64,000 nt of DNA from Spirosoma fluviale (GCF_900230225.1 NZ_OCNH01000001.1:372001-436000); one strand, 5' to 3'; counted from the stretch's first letter, positions 35,035 through 43,978 are shown. Notes: generated by a model not told the origin, from the sequence alone. Numbers and translations are program-made.

Positions 35035-35175
35035 TTAACCGAACGTACCAAAACCGTCGACGCTGGAGCCTGTTTTTAAGGTTATTTTTTTGACGTTACC
35101 CAGCGCCTTCAGTGTTGGAGTACGGTACGCTTTTTTACGCAGGGGAGTCGATATATCTTTTTTAGTCGATTTCAT
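35035..35175 (-). CDS. Lasso-type RiPP precursor peptide
   Basis: A 46-residue ORF (ATG at 35173-35175, TAA at 35035-35037). The leader carries Tyr17, Pro20, Leu22, Gly26 and Thr32, an exact match in order and spacing to the lasso leader motif YxxPxLxxxGxxxxxT. With Thr at -2, cleavage would fall after Leu33, leaving the 13-residue core KTGSSVDGFGTFG; Asp at core position 7 would close a seven-residue Lys1-Asp7 macrolactam ring with tail GFGTFG. Lys at position 1 is unusual, so cleavage one or more residues away cannot be excluded. It lies upstream of PqqD and B2 on the same strand and 42 nt downstream of a T9SS-exported protein gene. Confidence 0.85.
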   Translation of the reverse strand: MKSTKKDISTPLRKKAYRTPTLKALGNVKKITLKTGSSVDGFGTFG

Positions 35176-35217
35176 TGGTCGGGGTAATTAACGAGTTGAA
35201 TAATTAAAAGAAAGGGG

Positions 35218-36261
35218 TTATTCGACAACTACACGATGCGTACGCGTTTGGGCGCGTTCTTTAACGGTAATGAGGTAGATACCGGTTGTGAGTTTACGGG
35301 TTGACTTGAGCATAAGAAGACCCTCATCGGTACCTGTCTTTTGTATTGGAATCAACCGGCCATCCGAACTATACAAGGCTACTTCGGCTGTTTGAGGCTC
35401 ATCCAGACGTAACACAAACTTATTGTCGATAACTGGGTTTGGGAATATGCCGTACGAATCGCTGCGGAGTATCACCGAGGCTGTCCGAAGAAGAGCACTT
35501 GTGCCGTTTAGATCGGTTTGCTTCAGACGGTAATAGCTGGTGCCAAAATAAGGGTGTTCATCGACAAAATCATACGTATTTCCCTGAGTACCTTCTTTGG
35601 CTTTTACACGCCCAACGGTCTCGAATTGAACCAGGTCTTTGCTGCGTTCAACGACAAAGTAGTCGTTATCACGCTCCATAGAGGTAACCCAGTTGAGCTG
35701 TACCGCTTTGCCACTAACAGCCTTTGCCGTAAAGGCTGTCAAACTTACTGGTAATGGAGCGCATTGAGTACCCGCAAAAAACTCATACAACAGTCGTGTC
35801 TGGGTAGTCTGCGTATTTATATTGATGTACGTTACTTTAACACTCGTTATTGGCTGCGTAGACGTAAGTTCAAAGAAACTAAAACCACTGGCTGTCTTGG
35901 TCGTTACGGTGACGTTAGGCGATACGATCAACGTTGCGCCATTATACACGTCAATTGTTACACCGGCTAGATCGTTGGCCTTCAGATACAGCAACGTATT
36001 TGCCGGAACTGTCTCGTTCAACTCTGTGGTAATGGACATCGTAACAGACTGCCCAGGCGTGAGGGTGGATGTTAGAATCGCCGGTGTGTTAATATCCCCG
36101 TCAACAATATTGGCTGCATTATTCACTTGATTGGTACCAGTGCCATTACTATTGACGGACGTGCTGGCAGAGGTGTAATATTTTGTAGGGCACTGCGCAA
36201 AGCTACTTTGGTATGAGAAAAGTGCCAGGCAGGCAATCAAGCCATGTAAATATTTCTTCAT
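35218..36261 (-). CDS. T9SS-exported surface protein of unknown function
   Basis: A 347-residue protein: signal peptide (HGLIACLALFSYQSSFAQ), a beta-rich domain of about 145 residues with Thr/Asn/Val-rich strands, two Cys near each end of it (CPTKYY, TQCAP), then a fibronectin-like module common in Bacteroidota (PVSLTAFTAKAVSGKAVQLNW, NDYFVVERSKDLVQFETVG, YYRLKQTDLNG) and a C-terminal type A sorting domain (YGIFPNPVIDNKFVLRL ... GIYLITVKERAQTRTHRVVVE). It should be secreted and attached to the surface. It is directly upstream of the lasso precursor (42 nt) in the same direction, so it may share its transcript; a functional link is unproven. Confidence 0.87.
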   Translation of the reverse strand: MKKYLHGLIACLALFSYQSSFAQCPTKYYTSASTSVNSNGTGTNQVNNAANIVDGDINTPAILTSTLTPGQSVTMSITTELNETVPANTLLYLKANDLAGVTIDVYNGATLIVSPNVTVTTKTASGFSFFELTSTQPITSVKVTYININTQTTQTRLLYEFFAGTQCAPLPVSLTAFTAKAVSGKAVQLNWVTSMERDNDYFVVERSKDLVQFETVGRVKAKEGTQGNTYDFVDEHPYFGTSYYRLKQTDLNGTSALLRTASVILRSDSYGIFPNPVIDNKFVLRLDEPQTAEVALYSSDGRLIPIQKTGTDEGLLMLKSTRKLTTGIYLITVKERAQTRTHRVVVE

Positions 36262-36590
36262 GTGTTCAACGGGTTAGTATATAAAAGGAATTGGTAAAAT
36301 AATTAAGAGTTTAATAACCTAAATAGTAAATATGGGTCCTAAATTATTAACTATTGGGTCATGTTGTTTGTAAGTGTAAACAAGGTATGTATATGTTGGA
36401 TTTGTGAATAAGTAAGAGGTGTTCTTTATTACTGAATGGTATAAAATAGGGCGATATTTAGTAAGTGGTAGTGAATTAAGGGCGTACGATTTCTGAAAAT
36501 CAGCCAGCGGGATTCTGGTTCAATCGTAATTTCTAAACCATTTGGCTGGTCGGGCGTTTAGTCTTGTAATACTCAACATAAATAGAGCGC
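36262..36590. other. AT-rich divergent intergenic region
   Basis: 329 bp between the divergent T9SS protein and the small coiled-coil gene. It is AT-rich and must hold promoters for both sides, including probably the one driving the lasso precursor. A TACCTTG on the minus strand (about 36381-36387) is one T short of the -7 consensus; no matching -33 box was seen. Confidence 0.4.
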
Positions 36591-36893
36591 ATGGATAAGT
36601 TGCAGAAGTTTGAGCTGATGAATAAAATTGTTCGTGAACTCGAAGATTTACAGAATAGCCAAACGGCCCTGATCGCTAAGATTGGCAAGATTGAAGTCGA
36701 CAACATGAATGGTCTAAACGATTCCTATCTGGAGCAGAACTTAGGAACCATGCATGAAAAAATCGCCGAAAACGTGGATTCCATCACCGAAATTTTCGCG
36801 CATTTTGAAACGCAACGTGACGAATATGGTGAGAAGAACAGTGCTGCCATCGCAGCCGCTGAAGCGGCCGCAGCCCTTGAGGCATTGAAATAG
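36591..36893 (+). CDS. Small coiled-coil protein of unknown function
   Basis: A 100-residue acidic helical protein with heptad-like patterns (MNKIVRELEDLQNSQTALIAKIGKIE, EKIAENVDSITEIFAHFE) and an Ala-rich C-terminal helix (SAAIAAAEAAAALEALK). No signal peptide or membrane segment. No family recognised. It has its own strong terminator at 36911-36964, which supports a real, independently expressed gene. Confidence 0.7.
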   Translation: MDKLQKFELMNKIVRELEDLQNSQTALIAKIGKIEVDNMNGLNDSYLEQNLGTMHEKIAENVDSITEIFAHFETQRDEYGEKNSAAIAAAEAAAALEALK

Positions 36894-36910
36894 TACGTCA
36901 GATGATTTTC

Positions 36911-36964
36911 CACGCACATAGAAAAAGCCGGACGAGCAATCATCCGGCTTTTTCTATGTGCGTG
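36911..36964. terminator. Strong hairpin terminator
   Basis: Perfect 22-bp arms (36911-36932 with 36943-36964; CACGCACATAGAAAAAGCCGGA type) around a 10-nt loop, with an internal T-run in the descending arm. It serves the coiled-coil gene and the converging DUF3817 gene. Confidence 0.85.
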
Positions 36965-36973
36965 TATCTGGCA

Positions 36974-37285
36974 TTAGTCAGGATTTGCCGGTAAGTGTCG
37001 GAAGAAGGTATGATCGGCGTAGAACGTGCCACCGGGGAGGATGGAAGCCACTAAAGCCATGGCCAGTTTACCCAGCGACCAGCCGTACTCGATTTTGGCC
37101 TGAATGACGATCAGTACATACAGAATAAATAGGAGTCCATGAATTGGGCCGAGTACCTCCACCGCTTCCGGATAACCACCCAGCCGTTTTAACGGAACCG
37201 CAATGAATAACAGGAGTAAATAGGAAACCCCTTCGGCAAGGCCAATAACGCGCAGTCGGGTTTTGAGAGAACTGAAAAAAGTCAT
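36974..37285 (-). CDS. DUF3817 family small membrane protein
   Basis: From the ATG at 37285 the protein is 103 residues with three membrane helices: RLRVIGLAEGVSYLLLLFIAVPLK, HGLLFILYVLIVIQAKIEY and LAMALVASILPGGTFYAD. The motifs EGVSYLLLLFIAVPLKRLGGYPE, GPIHGLLFILYV and SILPGGTFYAD are diagnostic of DUF3817 (YdzA/integral membrane protein family). Function is unknown. An in-frame ATG at 37333 would add 16 polar residues and is less likely. Confidence 0.9.
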   Translation of the reverse strand: MTFFSSLKTRLRVIGLAEGVSYLLLLFIAVPLKRLGGYPEAVEVLGPIHGLLFILYVLIVIQAKIEYGWSLGKLAMALVASILPGGTFYADHTFFRHLPANPD

Positions 37286-37357
37286 GTGAGATAAGTTTAA
37301 TTCAGGTGAAAAAACGGATGTAACACCGACCATCCCGGTTGGAACAATGTCGAAGCT

Positions 37358-39967
37358 TTAAAATACCAGCTTGCTGGCCCGAAACGGGCCATCGGCCGCC
37401 TGGAGTAGCTTGGCCCGCAACCGGGTATTATACCTCGGTCGGTCGACCAGAAACTTGCGGACTAGTTGAGCCGTTTCGGGCGTCTGGTAGTTGGATAATG
37501 TTGACCGAAGCCACGATTCCGGAAAGAAAATATCGCCGGTGCGCTGGATTTCTTCCAGTAAATCTAGGCTTTGGGGAAGGTATTTTGCCGAAGTTTCGGC
37601 CCGTAGCGGATGGTGTAGATACCCCAGCGACGAGGTTACCCAGGCTTCATGCTCGCGGTTGGTTGCAGACGCCAGCGAGGTAAAAAAAGCGTCGCGCTCG
37701 GCTACGTTCGACGATAGGGCCGGTATCATAAATTCCAGACGATTCCGGCGGTCCGGGTTTTTGATTCGAGCCAGTTGCCGGGTCAGAATACCATCGGCCG
37801 GATAATCCCGAACAGCCAGCGCGAGTGCCAGTGAGGTGTAATCATCTTCGGTAAGGGTAACGCCCGCCGGTGCTTTCTGCTCGTTCCAGATGGCATAAAG
37901 CCGCTGGCGCGCTTCGGTGCTGAAGGCAACACCCTGGTAAAGTCGGAACAGCAGTTTCTTTTTGCCGGGAGCCTTCTCAGCCTCCATTGCCCGCCAGGCA
38001 TCCTGCTCTACCGAAGCCGCCAGGACTGGCCGCTTATCGGAACGTGTCAATGTCCAGACAACATCCGACAATTGAGTGGTTAGTAGCCGAAGATTCAGCT
38101 CTTCGGGCTCGTTGCTGAGTAACGTCTGGTACGTAGCGGCCAGCTGTGCCGGACTCACGGTCTGCCCAGCCAGCATGTTTTCGTACAGGTTAATGTAGGC
38201 TGCGGCCCGCGTAACCGGGTTTTTGAGCATTGCCAACTGCGAGATCATGGCTTCATCGACCGGAAACAGCCCGTATCCCTGCCCCGATGAGTTGAACACC
38301 ATGAACAGGGGTGCCGCTTTGCCAGCGGCTGCCGGTAGCGTAACTTCGGCTTTAGTCATGTCGACGGGGAGCTCATCAACGTGGTCGGCGTAGACCAGCG
38401 CGATGGTAAACCGCTGCGGCCACAGGCGATTTGTACCGTCTTCGCCCTTTTGCGAAAGAGTCAGGCGACGGATGGTGCCGTTTTGCTGATCGAGCTGGTA
38501 CGTGAATTTCGGACGTCCCGTTTCGGTCACCCAAACGCGGTTCCAGGCTTGCAGATCGGCCGGGGTGTGCGTGTCCAGAATAGCGATCAGCTCGCGCCAG
38601 CTGGCATTGGCGGAGGTATATTTTTTCAGGTATTCCCGAAGTCCATTGCGCAGGGCGTCTTTTCCCATCAGCTGCTCCAGCTGCCGCATCATGATTGGCG
38701 CTTTGTGGTAGATAATGCCCCCGTAAAGTGATCCGGCTTCCTGCAAATTAGCCAGTGGCTGGCCGATGGGGTTGGCTCCTTCGGTACGATCGACCCCATA
38801 AGCCGCCGGGTAATGGTCGACCACAAACTGAAGGTCGTAGTTGGCGTCGGGCGTGGAGACTTCCATAATCTTATCGGCAATAAAATTGGCGAAGACTTCT
38901 TTCAGCCACACATCGTCGAACCAGCGCATGGTCACGAGGTCGCCAAACCACATGTGCGCTGTCTCGTGGGCAATTACATGAGCGCGGGACAGACGCTGGT
39001 CGCGGGTGGCGCCATTGTCCAGAAACAGGGCCGATGAGCGATAGTCGATGGCTCCCACGTGCTCCATACCGCCGTACTGGAAGTCGGGCACGGCCACGAA
39101 GTCAAACTTTTGAAACGGGTACTTGATCTGGGTAAAGTCTTCCAGAAACGTTAACGCATCGGCATGAAGTGAAAACAGCAGGTCGGTACTAAGCCGCAGC
39201 TTGGTCGAGTCCGTTTCGCGGTGGAGCAGCGTCATGGAACGGCCCTTCAGCGTGCGCGTAACGGGCGTGAATTTTCCGGCCACAAACGAGAACAAATAGG
39301 TAGGGATGAGGTTCGACGTGCGGAAACGAACGGTCTTGCGATCACCTGCCGGGGTTGAACCCTCCACGGGCGAATTGGTCATGGTCTCCCAACCGGCGGG
39401 AACGGTCAGCGACACCTGAAAGGTGGCCTTTAAATCGGGCTGATCGAAGCAGGGGAAAACCGTTCGGGTGCGGTCGGGAACGAGCAGGGTGTACAGGTAA
39501 TCATCATTCCGGTTAAGGGATAGATTACCGGCAGTAAATTCAATGGAAATTACATTGTTTTTGGGCTTTAGCAGAGCAGTAGAAATCAACAGATGTTCGC
39601 TCTCAAAGACAACCGGAACACGGGTGCCATTAACCGAAACCGTCTGCAAATGAGCCCGTTCTTCCTTAAAGTCGAGCGGAAGCTGGCGAGCCGACGCGTC
39701 TTTGGGCCAGCGGGAAGCAGCCCAGTCGAATGTAATTGTTTCAGTAGATAAAATTGGCTGGTTTTTCTGCCCCGGAATATCGAACTTTAGTGCATATGCC
39801 AGTTGACTGATTGCCTGCTTTCTGGCCCTGGCCAGGGTTTGCGATACGCCCGGTTCCAGCATAGCAGCATGAGTGGGTAAAGCCTGGCTGTTCAAAGACA
39901 GGACAAGTGCGAACGAAGTAACCAGCGTGGTGCCGTAACGAGTAATTTTTGGGAAGTTCCAGACCAT
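37358..39967 (-). CDS. M1 family zinc aminopeptidase, exported
   Basis: An 869-residue aminopeptidase N-like enzyme with a signal peptide (about 1-35). The N-terminal beta domain is followed by the thermolysin-like catalytic domain: substrate-binding GGMEH (in place of the usual GAMEN), zinc motif HETAHMWFGDLVTMRWFDDVWLKE split over His-Glu-xx-His and the third ligand Glu 18 residues later, then FANF. A long helical C-terminal domain (ERAP1_C-like) follows. It removes N-terminal residues from peptides in the periplasm. The GGMEH variant keeps the Glu that binds the free amine. No operon partner is visible. Confidence 0.95.
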   Translation of the reverse strand: MVWNFPKITRYGTTLVTSFALVLSLNSQALPTHAAMLEPGVSQTLARARKQAISQLAYALKFDIPGQKNQPILSTETITFDWAASRWPKDASARQLPLDFKEERAHLQTVSVNGTRVPVVFESEHLLISTALLKPKNNVISIEFTAGNLSLNRNDDYLYTLLVPDRTRTVFPCFDQPDLKATFQVSLTVPAGWETMTNSPVEGSTPAGDRKTVRFRTSNLIPTYLFSFVAGKFTPVTRTLKGRSMTLLHRETDSTKLRLSTDLLFSLHADALTFLEDFTQIKYPFQKFDFVAVPDFQYGGMEHVGAIDYRSSALFLDNGATRDQRLSRAHVIAHETAHMWFGDLVTMRWFDDVWLKEVFANFIADKIMEVSTPDANYDLQFVVDHYPAAYGVDRTEGANPIGQPLANLQEAGSLYGGIIYHKAPIMMRQLEQLMGKDALRNGLREYLKKYTSANASWRELIAILDTHTPADLQAWNRVWVTETGRPKFTYQLDQQNGTIRRLTLSQKGEDGTNRLWPQRFTIALVYADHVDELPVDMTKAEVTLPAAAGKAAPLFMVFNSSGQGYGLFPVDEAMISQLAMLKNPVTRAAAYINLYENMLAGQTVSPAQLAATYQTLLSNEPEELNLRLLTTQLSDVVWTLTRSDKRPVLAASVEQDAWRAMEAEKAPGKKKLLFRLYQGVAFSTEARQRLYAIWNEQKAPAGVTLTEDDYTSLALALAVRDYPADGILTRQLARIKNPDRRNRLEFMIPALSSNVAERDAFFTSLASATNREHEAWVTSSLGYLHHPLRAETSAKYLPQSLDLLEEIQRTGDIFFPESWLRSTLSNYQTPETAQLVRKFLVDRPRYNTRLRAKLLQAADGPFRASKLVF

Positions 39968-40018
39968 GGGTCGGTTTGGGAATGGGTTTGCAACAGTGGG
40001 TCAAAAATAATGCTCTCT

Positions 40019-41287
40019 ATGAAACAGCGCCTATGTTTTCTGTTATTACTGGCAATTAGTAGCTGGGCTGCACCGGGCTGGGCCAATTCAATCCTCATTC
40101 CGATGGACAATCAGCAGGCCAATCACTTAAAAGCGTATGGCATTGCTTACAAAGCGTTGAAAGACGACCTGGACGTGGATTGGCTGCTCAATTACCGGGG
40201 CGGCAGCTTTATGCTCAAGCAAGTTCCGTCCATTGAAGCGGAATGCCGTATCCGGGGCGTTTCGGTAGAAGTTATCTCCGATGCCAGAGCCGCTTCCATC
40301 CGGCAGCAACTTTCCGACCCCGATGTGAACATGAATGTGGTGACGCTCCAGAAAGCGGCCAAGATCATCGTGTATTCACCCATCAAGGTGAGCCCCGCCG
40401 AGTTCGAAAATACCGATGCGGTTCTGTTGGTGCTCACCTACGCCGAAATTCCCTACGAAGTCGTTTACGATGAGGAAGTGCTGAAGGGGGACTTACCCAA
40501 ATATGACTGGCTGCACCTGCACCACGAGGATTTTACGGGGCAGTATGGCCGTAACATGCACCGGCAATCCATGACCGATATTAAGGTGCAGGAGGATATT
40601 GCCCGTAAATACGGATTCTCGAAAGTGTCGCAGATGAAACTTGCGGTGGCCAAAGGAATTAAAGCGTTTTGTGCGGGTGGTGGCTATCTGTTTGCCATGT
40701 GCTCGGCCGCCGAAACGCTCGATATTGCCCTGGCTGCCGATGGTGTCGATATTGTGGGCAGCAGCTACGACGGCGACGATGTAGACCCCAATGCCCAGTC
40801 GAAACTCGATTTCAGCAAAACATTCGCGTTTGGCAACTTTACCCTCGAAGGAGATAACGGTTACCGTGGGTTCTCCACATTCTCGGACATTAACTCGGCC
40901 GGGGGGCGCGGCTTCGATCAGGCGGGAGGCTTCTTCGAACTATTCAATTTCTCGGCTAAGTGGGATGTCATTCCGGCCATGCTCACTCAGAACCATGAAT
41001 CGATCATTAAAGAATTTTTCGGACAAACGACTGCCTTCCGGAAAGGTGCCGTTAAACCCAGTTCGCTGGTGATGGGGGAGGGCAAAACATCCGACCGTTA
41101 CATCTATGGTGAGTCCGGGAAAGGGCAGTGGACGTTCTACGGGGGGCACGACCCCGAAGGCCTGCGCGGTGGGGGTGGGTTCAGAAACCCCACCGATCTG
41201 AATTTACACCCGCATTCGCCAGGCTACCGGCTCATCCTGAACAACGTTCTGTTTCCATCTGCCCGCAAGAAGAAGCGGAAAACGTAG
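40019..41287 (+). CDS. Conserved Bacteroidota periplasmic protein (not asparagine synthetase)
   Basis: From the ATG at 40019 the protein is 422 residues, with a signal peptide (LCFLLLLAISSWAAPGWA). The mature part begins SILIPMDNQQANHLKAYGIAYKAL and contains VDWLLNYRGGSFMLKQ, YDWLHLHHEDFTGQYG and FCAGGGYLFAMCSAAETLDIALAA. The last segment resembles a class I glutamine amidotransferase-like nucleophile elbow, with Cys in AMCSA. Relatives are often labelled asparagine synthetase B in databases as I recall, but there is no PP-loop (SGGxDS) and no N-terminal Cys, so that name is not justified. Function unknown. Confidence 0.75.
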   Translation: MKQRLCFLLLLAISSWAAPGWANSILIPMDNQQANHLKAYGIAYKALKDDLDVDWLLNYRGGSFMLKQVPSIEAECRIRGVSVEVISDARAASIRQQLSDPDVNMNVVTLQKAAKIIVYSPIKVSPAEFENTDAVLLVLTYAEIPYEVVYDEEVLKGDLPKYDWLHLHHEDFTGQYGRNMHRQSMTDIKVQEDIARKYGFSKVSQMKLAVAKGIKAFCAGGGYLFAMCSAAETLDIALAADGVDIVGSSYDGDDVDPNAQSKLDFSKTFAFGNFTLEGDNGYRGFSTFSDINSAGGRGFDQAGGFFELFNFSAKWDVIPAMLTQNHESIIKEFFGQTTAFRKGAVKPSSLVMGEGKTSDRYIYGESGKGQWTFYGGHDPEGLRGGGGFRNPTDLNLHPHSPGYRLILNNVLFPSARKKKRKT

Positions 41288-41323
41288 TTATGGGTCAGGC
41301 CTATCGTTGGAGGCAGTTACGGC

Positions 41324-41938
41324 TTATCCGGGTAAGAGATGAAAGTTGCCCGTTGCCGGGTCGTAGTCGTACTGGCGCGGAATACCGGTTGCCAGTTCGA
41401 CTTTCTCAATGTCTTCGGGGTTGATGTGTTCCAGATCCATTAATAAAGCCCGAAGGCTATTTCCATGCGCAACTACCAGCACCGGCTGGCCGGTCTGTAA
41501 GTGAGGCAGAATGGATTGGTTGAAATAGGGAATTACCCTGGCTCGGGTGTCGGCTAAACTCTCGCCGTGGGGCGGTCTATCGGCATAACCGCGACGCCAC
41601 CGGAAAACCTGATCAGCCCCAAAGCGCTCTTCGGCTTCGTGCTTATTCATGCCCTGCAAATCGCCGTACATGCGCTCATTGAGGGCTTCATTCCGTTCAA
41701 CGGGTAAATCTGGCTGACCTATCTGATCCAGAATGATGGCCATTGTATCGATAGCCCGTTGCAGAACCGACGTAAAACCAATGGCAAAGTTGGGCGGCTG
41801 TTTTGCCCTTAGCAGCGCACCGGCCTCCAGGGCTTCGTGTCGGCCAAGGTCGGTTAATGGCGTGTTGGTTGCACCGGTAAAACGGTTTTCGGCATTCCAT
41901 TGTGACTGGCCATGCCTGACAATAACGAAGAGGGACAT
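41324..41938 (-). CDS. gpmA: 2,3-bisphosphoglycerate-dependent phosphoglycerate mutase
   Basis: A 204-residue histidine phosphatase-superfamily enzyme. The phospho-acceptor is His9 in FVIVRHGQSQWN; the family-specific NRFTGATNTPLTDLGR, TSVLQRAIDT, NEALNERMYGDLQGMNK and the second catalytic His in VLVVAHGNSLRALLMDLE are all present. It interconverts 3- and 2-phosphoglycerate in glycolysis. The sequence is shorter than the roughly 250-residue E. coli enzyme but contains the ERMYGDLQG and GNSLRAL motifs that separate mutases from plain phosphatases. Confidence 0.93.
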   Translation of the reverse strand: MSLFVIVRHGQSQWNAENRFTGATNTPLTDLGRHEALEAGALLRAKQPPNFAIGFTSVLQRAIDTMAIILDQIGQPDLPVERNEALNERMYGDLQGMNKHEAEERFGADQVFRWRRGYADRPPHGESLADTRARVIPYFNQSILPHLQTGQPVLVVAHGNSLRALLMDLEHINPEDIEKVELATGIPRQYDYDPATGNFHLLPG

Positions 41939-42042
41939 AAACGGGCTATGCGAGCAGTAGCCTTATTACCCGTAAATCACCGAAAATGTTCAGGAGGAAG
42001 TGGGTACTGCGCCGGGTTTATACTGGGCGCAGACCGAACAAC

Positions 42043-42405
42043 CTAGGGTAGGTTGATAACTTCCGCGACAACATTCGTTTCAACGAGTACTTCTTTCGCG
42101 TACGACCGATGCCCCCTGGGCGACATCAGGAAAAGCTTGCCTCCTTTTACGGCAGCTAGTTGACTCAGTAATTTTAATTTGGACAAAAGATGTCTTGCTT
42201 CGGCAGCATCCGATTTTAGAATAACCTCGAAGTAAGATTCCTGATCGAATTGTTTTCCCGTCACATCGGGAATAAACTGTTCGCTGTCCTGCTGACGGCC
42301 ATACGTGATTGGGGTTTGATACCCTTCGGCATTGGCTCTAATGTCATTGTAGCCGTGTTTTTGTACCCACTCAACTACTTTCAGGATATGCGCTTGTTTG
42401 CTCAT
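42043..42405 (-). CDS. Conserved protein of unknown function
   Basis: A 120-residue soluble protein. The N-terminal half has a helix (HILKVVEWVQKHGYNDIRANAEGY) and a segment with FIPDVTGKQFDQESYFEVILKSDAA. The Asp in IPDVTG and the following Glu/Lys in FEVILK loosely recall a degenerate restriction-endonuclease-like core, but the spacing is not the standard (D/E)xK. The C-terminal half has SKLKLLSQLAAVKGGKLFLMSP. No family was firmly recognised. Confidence 0.7.
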   Translation of the reverse strand: MSKQAHILKVVEWVQKHGYNDIRANAEGYQTPITYGRQQDSEQFIPDVTGKQFDQESYFEVILKSDAAEARHLLSKLKLLSQLAAVKGGKLFLMSPRGHRSYAKEVLVETNVVAEVINLP

Positions 42406-42903
42406 GAATAAGGTAATTTAATTATCAAAAGATGGCTGTGGGTCGTTGAGTTAATCAACTGGCCAACAGTATTATTATTTAAGTGAAGTAATAAGAAGTC
42501 GACAAACAGAAATAGTTGACTTAATGACTATTTCAGAACTAACTCCAATAAAAAAAACGCTAAAATGCAGGCAGGCAGTCTATTGGCAAAAGGTAAGTCT
42601 GCCAGTAATAGAGCTACCAAACTGGCAGTAAAGGAGATTTATGTACAAAAAGCGGATAGGCTTCACCGCTTATTTATATAAACGAAGCGCAAGTTACGAA
42701 AGTATCCTGATACAGACGGTCAGTCTGCTTAAAACGGCACTTAGGAATTGACGATAGTAAGCGTTGTTTTAAAACTATAGTTATTCTACTAATCTTATAT
42801 CGAATTAGCTTTTGTTTATAAATCCGCCAAATAGTAAATTTAGTTCATATGATGAATTTGGGTTAAGTATTTTTGTAGTGTTTTTACACCGTAAGATCTT
42901 AAT
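42406..42903. other. AT-rich intergenic region without genes
   Basis: About 500 bp with no credible ORF on either strand (one minus-strand frame entering at 42840 is antisense to the zinc-ribbon gene and lacks protein-like composition). It contains several short imperfect palindromes, for example around GACGGTCAGTCTG near 42715. Nothing else was recognised. Confidence 0.5.
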
Positions 42904-43137
42904 ATGAAGTCATCTTTAACAGAATCAGAATTATTGGCCGACGACGCCCGCCAGTCGGGCAAAGCTGGCAACAAAGCCAGGTGGTTTACCTTTGAGCGCG
43001 GGTGCCCTTCGTGTGGTAAATCATACGCGCTGGAGCGTGTACCACGTTCCTTTGTATTTAAATACATACTACCCTTCATCCCAACGCGTGCTTTCTACTG
43101 TTATAGCTGTCATCATTCCTTTATTAGAATCAGCTGA
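42904..43137 (+). CDS. Small zinc-ribbon-like protein
   Basis: A 77-residue protein with two Cys pairs: CPSC (GCPSCGKSYALERVPRS) and CYSC with a following His (FYCYSCHHSF), spaced about 30 residues apart, fitting a zinc ribbon. The region between is hydrophobic (FVFKYILPF) and ends IPTRAFYC. No further domain. Such small proteins occur in Cytophagales without assigned function. A terminator lies about 140 nt downstream. Confidence 0.75.
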   Translation: MKSSLTESELLADDARQSGKAGNKARWFTFERGCPSCGKSYALERVPRSFVFKYILPFIPTRAFYCYSCHHSFIRIS

Positions 43138-43277
43138 ACTTAAGGATATTTCGACTTTGAGTATTTGTACTTATTTGGCTTTAAGGGATTTAACTCTGGA
43201 TTGATCAATATAAGGATAAAATTAGGTACCTTCTTAGCAAAACAGGTGGCCAATAATCCAAAATAGAGATGAACCAG

Positions 43278-43325
43278 GAGGGCAGGCAACAGAAAACAGA
43301 GCTATAGTCTGCCCTCTTATTTTTT
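43278..43325 (+). terminator. Hairpin terminator downstream of the zinc-ribbon gene
   Basis: Stem GAGGGCAG (43278-43285) with CTGCCCTC (43309-43316) around a long loop, followed by TTATTTTTTAC. Confidence 0.65.
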
Positions 43326-43421
43326 ACAATTGAGTCTTACCGTATTCTGCGCATGTAGCTCATTAAAAAAGGAAATGCGTAGGTCTGTGCGCAGCTACGG
43401 GATAAATGCGAAATTTGCCGG

Positions 43422-43964
43422 ATGAAAAACGCATTTAGCCTACTGCTGATCGCCAGCCTGCTTGTTGCCTGTGGACGCTCCGACAAGAAAGACGACACCG
43501 CCACCCAATCGTCAACGACCCAATCGGCGGCTGATTCCGCGCTGACAACAGCGCCCAAATCTAAAGATTGCCGGTCGGTGGTGGAGGCTGACAAACTGGG
43601 TAAATCCGATGTGTTTCAGGAGTCGGCTAAACCGATAACCGTAACGCTCACACTGGCCCAGGACACCAGTGCTACACAAACCGCCGATGGCTGTTATTTC
43701 AACAATACGATTACGGTACTGGCCGCAAAAAAATCGGGCAGCCAGGTCTTTAAACGGACACTGCTTAAGGATGACCTGCTCTATTTCATAAAAAGTGATG
43801 ACATCGTAGAGCGGTCCGTTTTGCAGCAGGTTGTCTACAAACCCACTTTCAACGCCCAGCGATACATTACATTGTCCATGCAACTGCTTGAGCCGGTCAG
43901 CAAAAAAAAGGCCGATTACACCGTTACGATGAACTACTTTGGCGAAATCATTAAGGTCAGGTAA
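43422..43964 (+). CDS. Lipoprotein of unknown function
   Basis: A 180-residue protein with a signal and lipobox (LLIASLLVACG, Cys17), a Lys/Asp/Thr/Ser-rich linker (18-50) and a folded domain from KDCRSVVEADKLGKSDVF onward. The domain has paired Cys (CRSVV and DGCYF) that could form a disulfide, and ends YTVTMNYFGEIIKVR. No family recognised. The stop is 14 nt from that of the converging phage-like gene. Confidence 0.75.
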   Translation: MKNAFSLLLIASLLVACGRSDKKDDTATQSSTTQSAADSALTTAPKSKDCRSVVEADKLGKSDVFQESAKPITVTLTLAQDTSATQTADGCYFNNTITVLAAKKSGSQVFKRTLLKDDLLYFIKSDDIVERSVLQQVVYKPTFNAQRYITLSMQLLEPVSKKKADYTVTMNYFGEIIKVR

Positions 43965-43978
43965 GAGCCCGGAGTGAA

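Noticed and set aside
40019-41287. Asparagine synthetase B
   Set aside because: This name is likely to come up in automatic annotation, but the protein has no PP-loop and no amidotransferase N-terminal Cys; it is an exported protein of unknown function.
42840-43079. 79-codon minus-strand ORF
   Set aside because: It is antisense to the zinc-ribbon gene and has no recognisable features.
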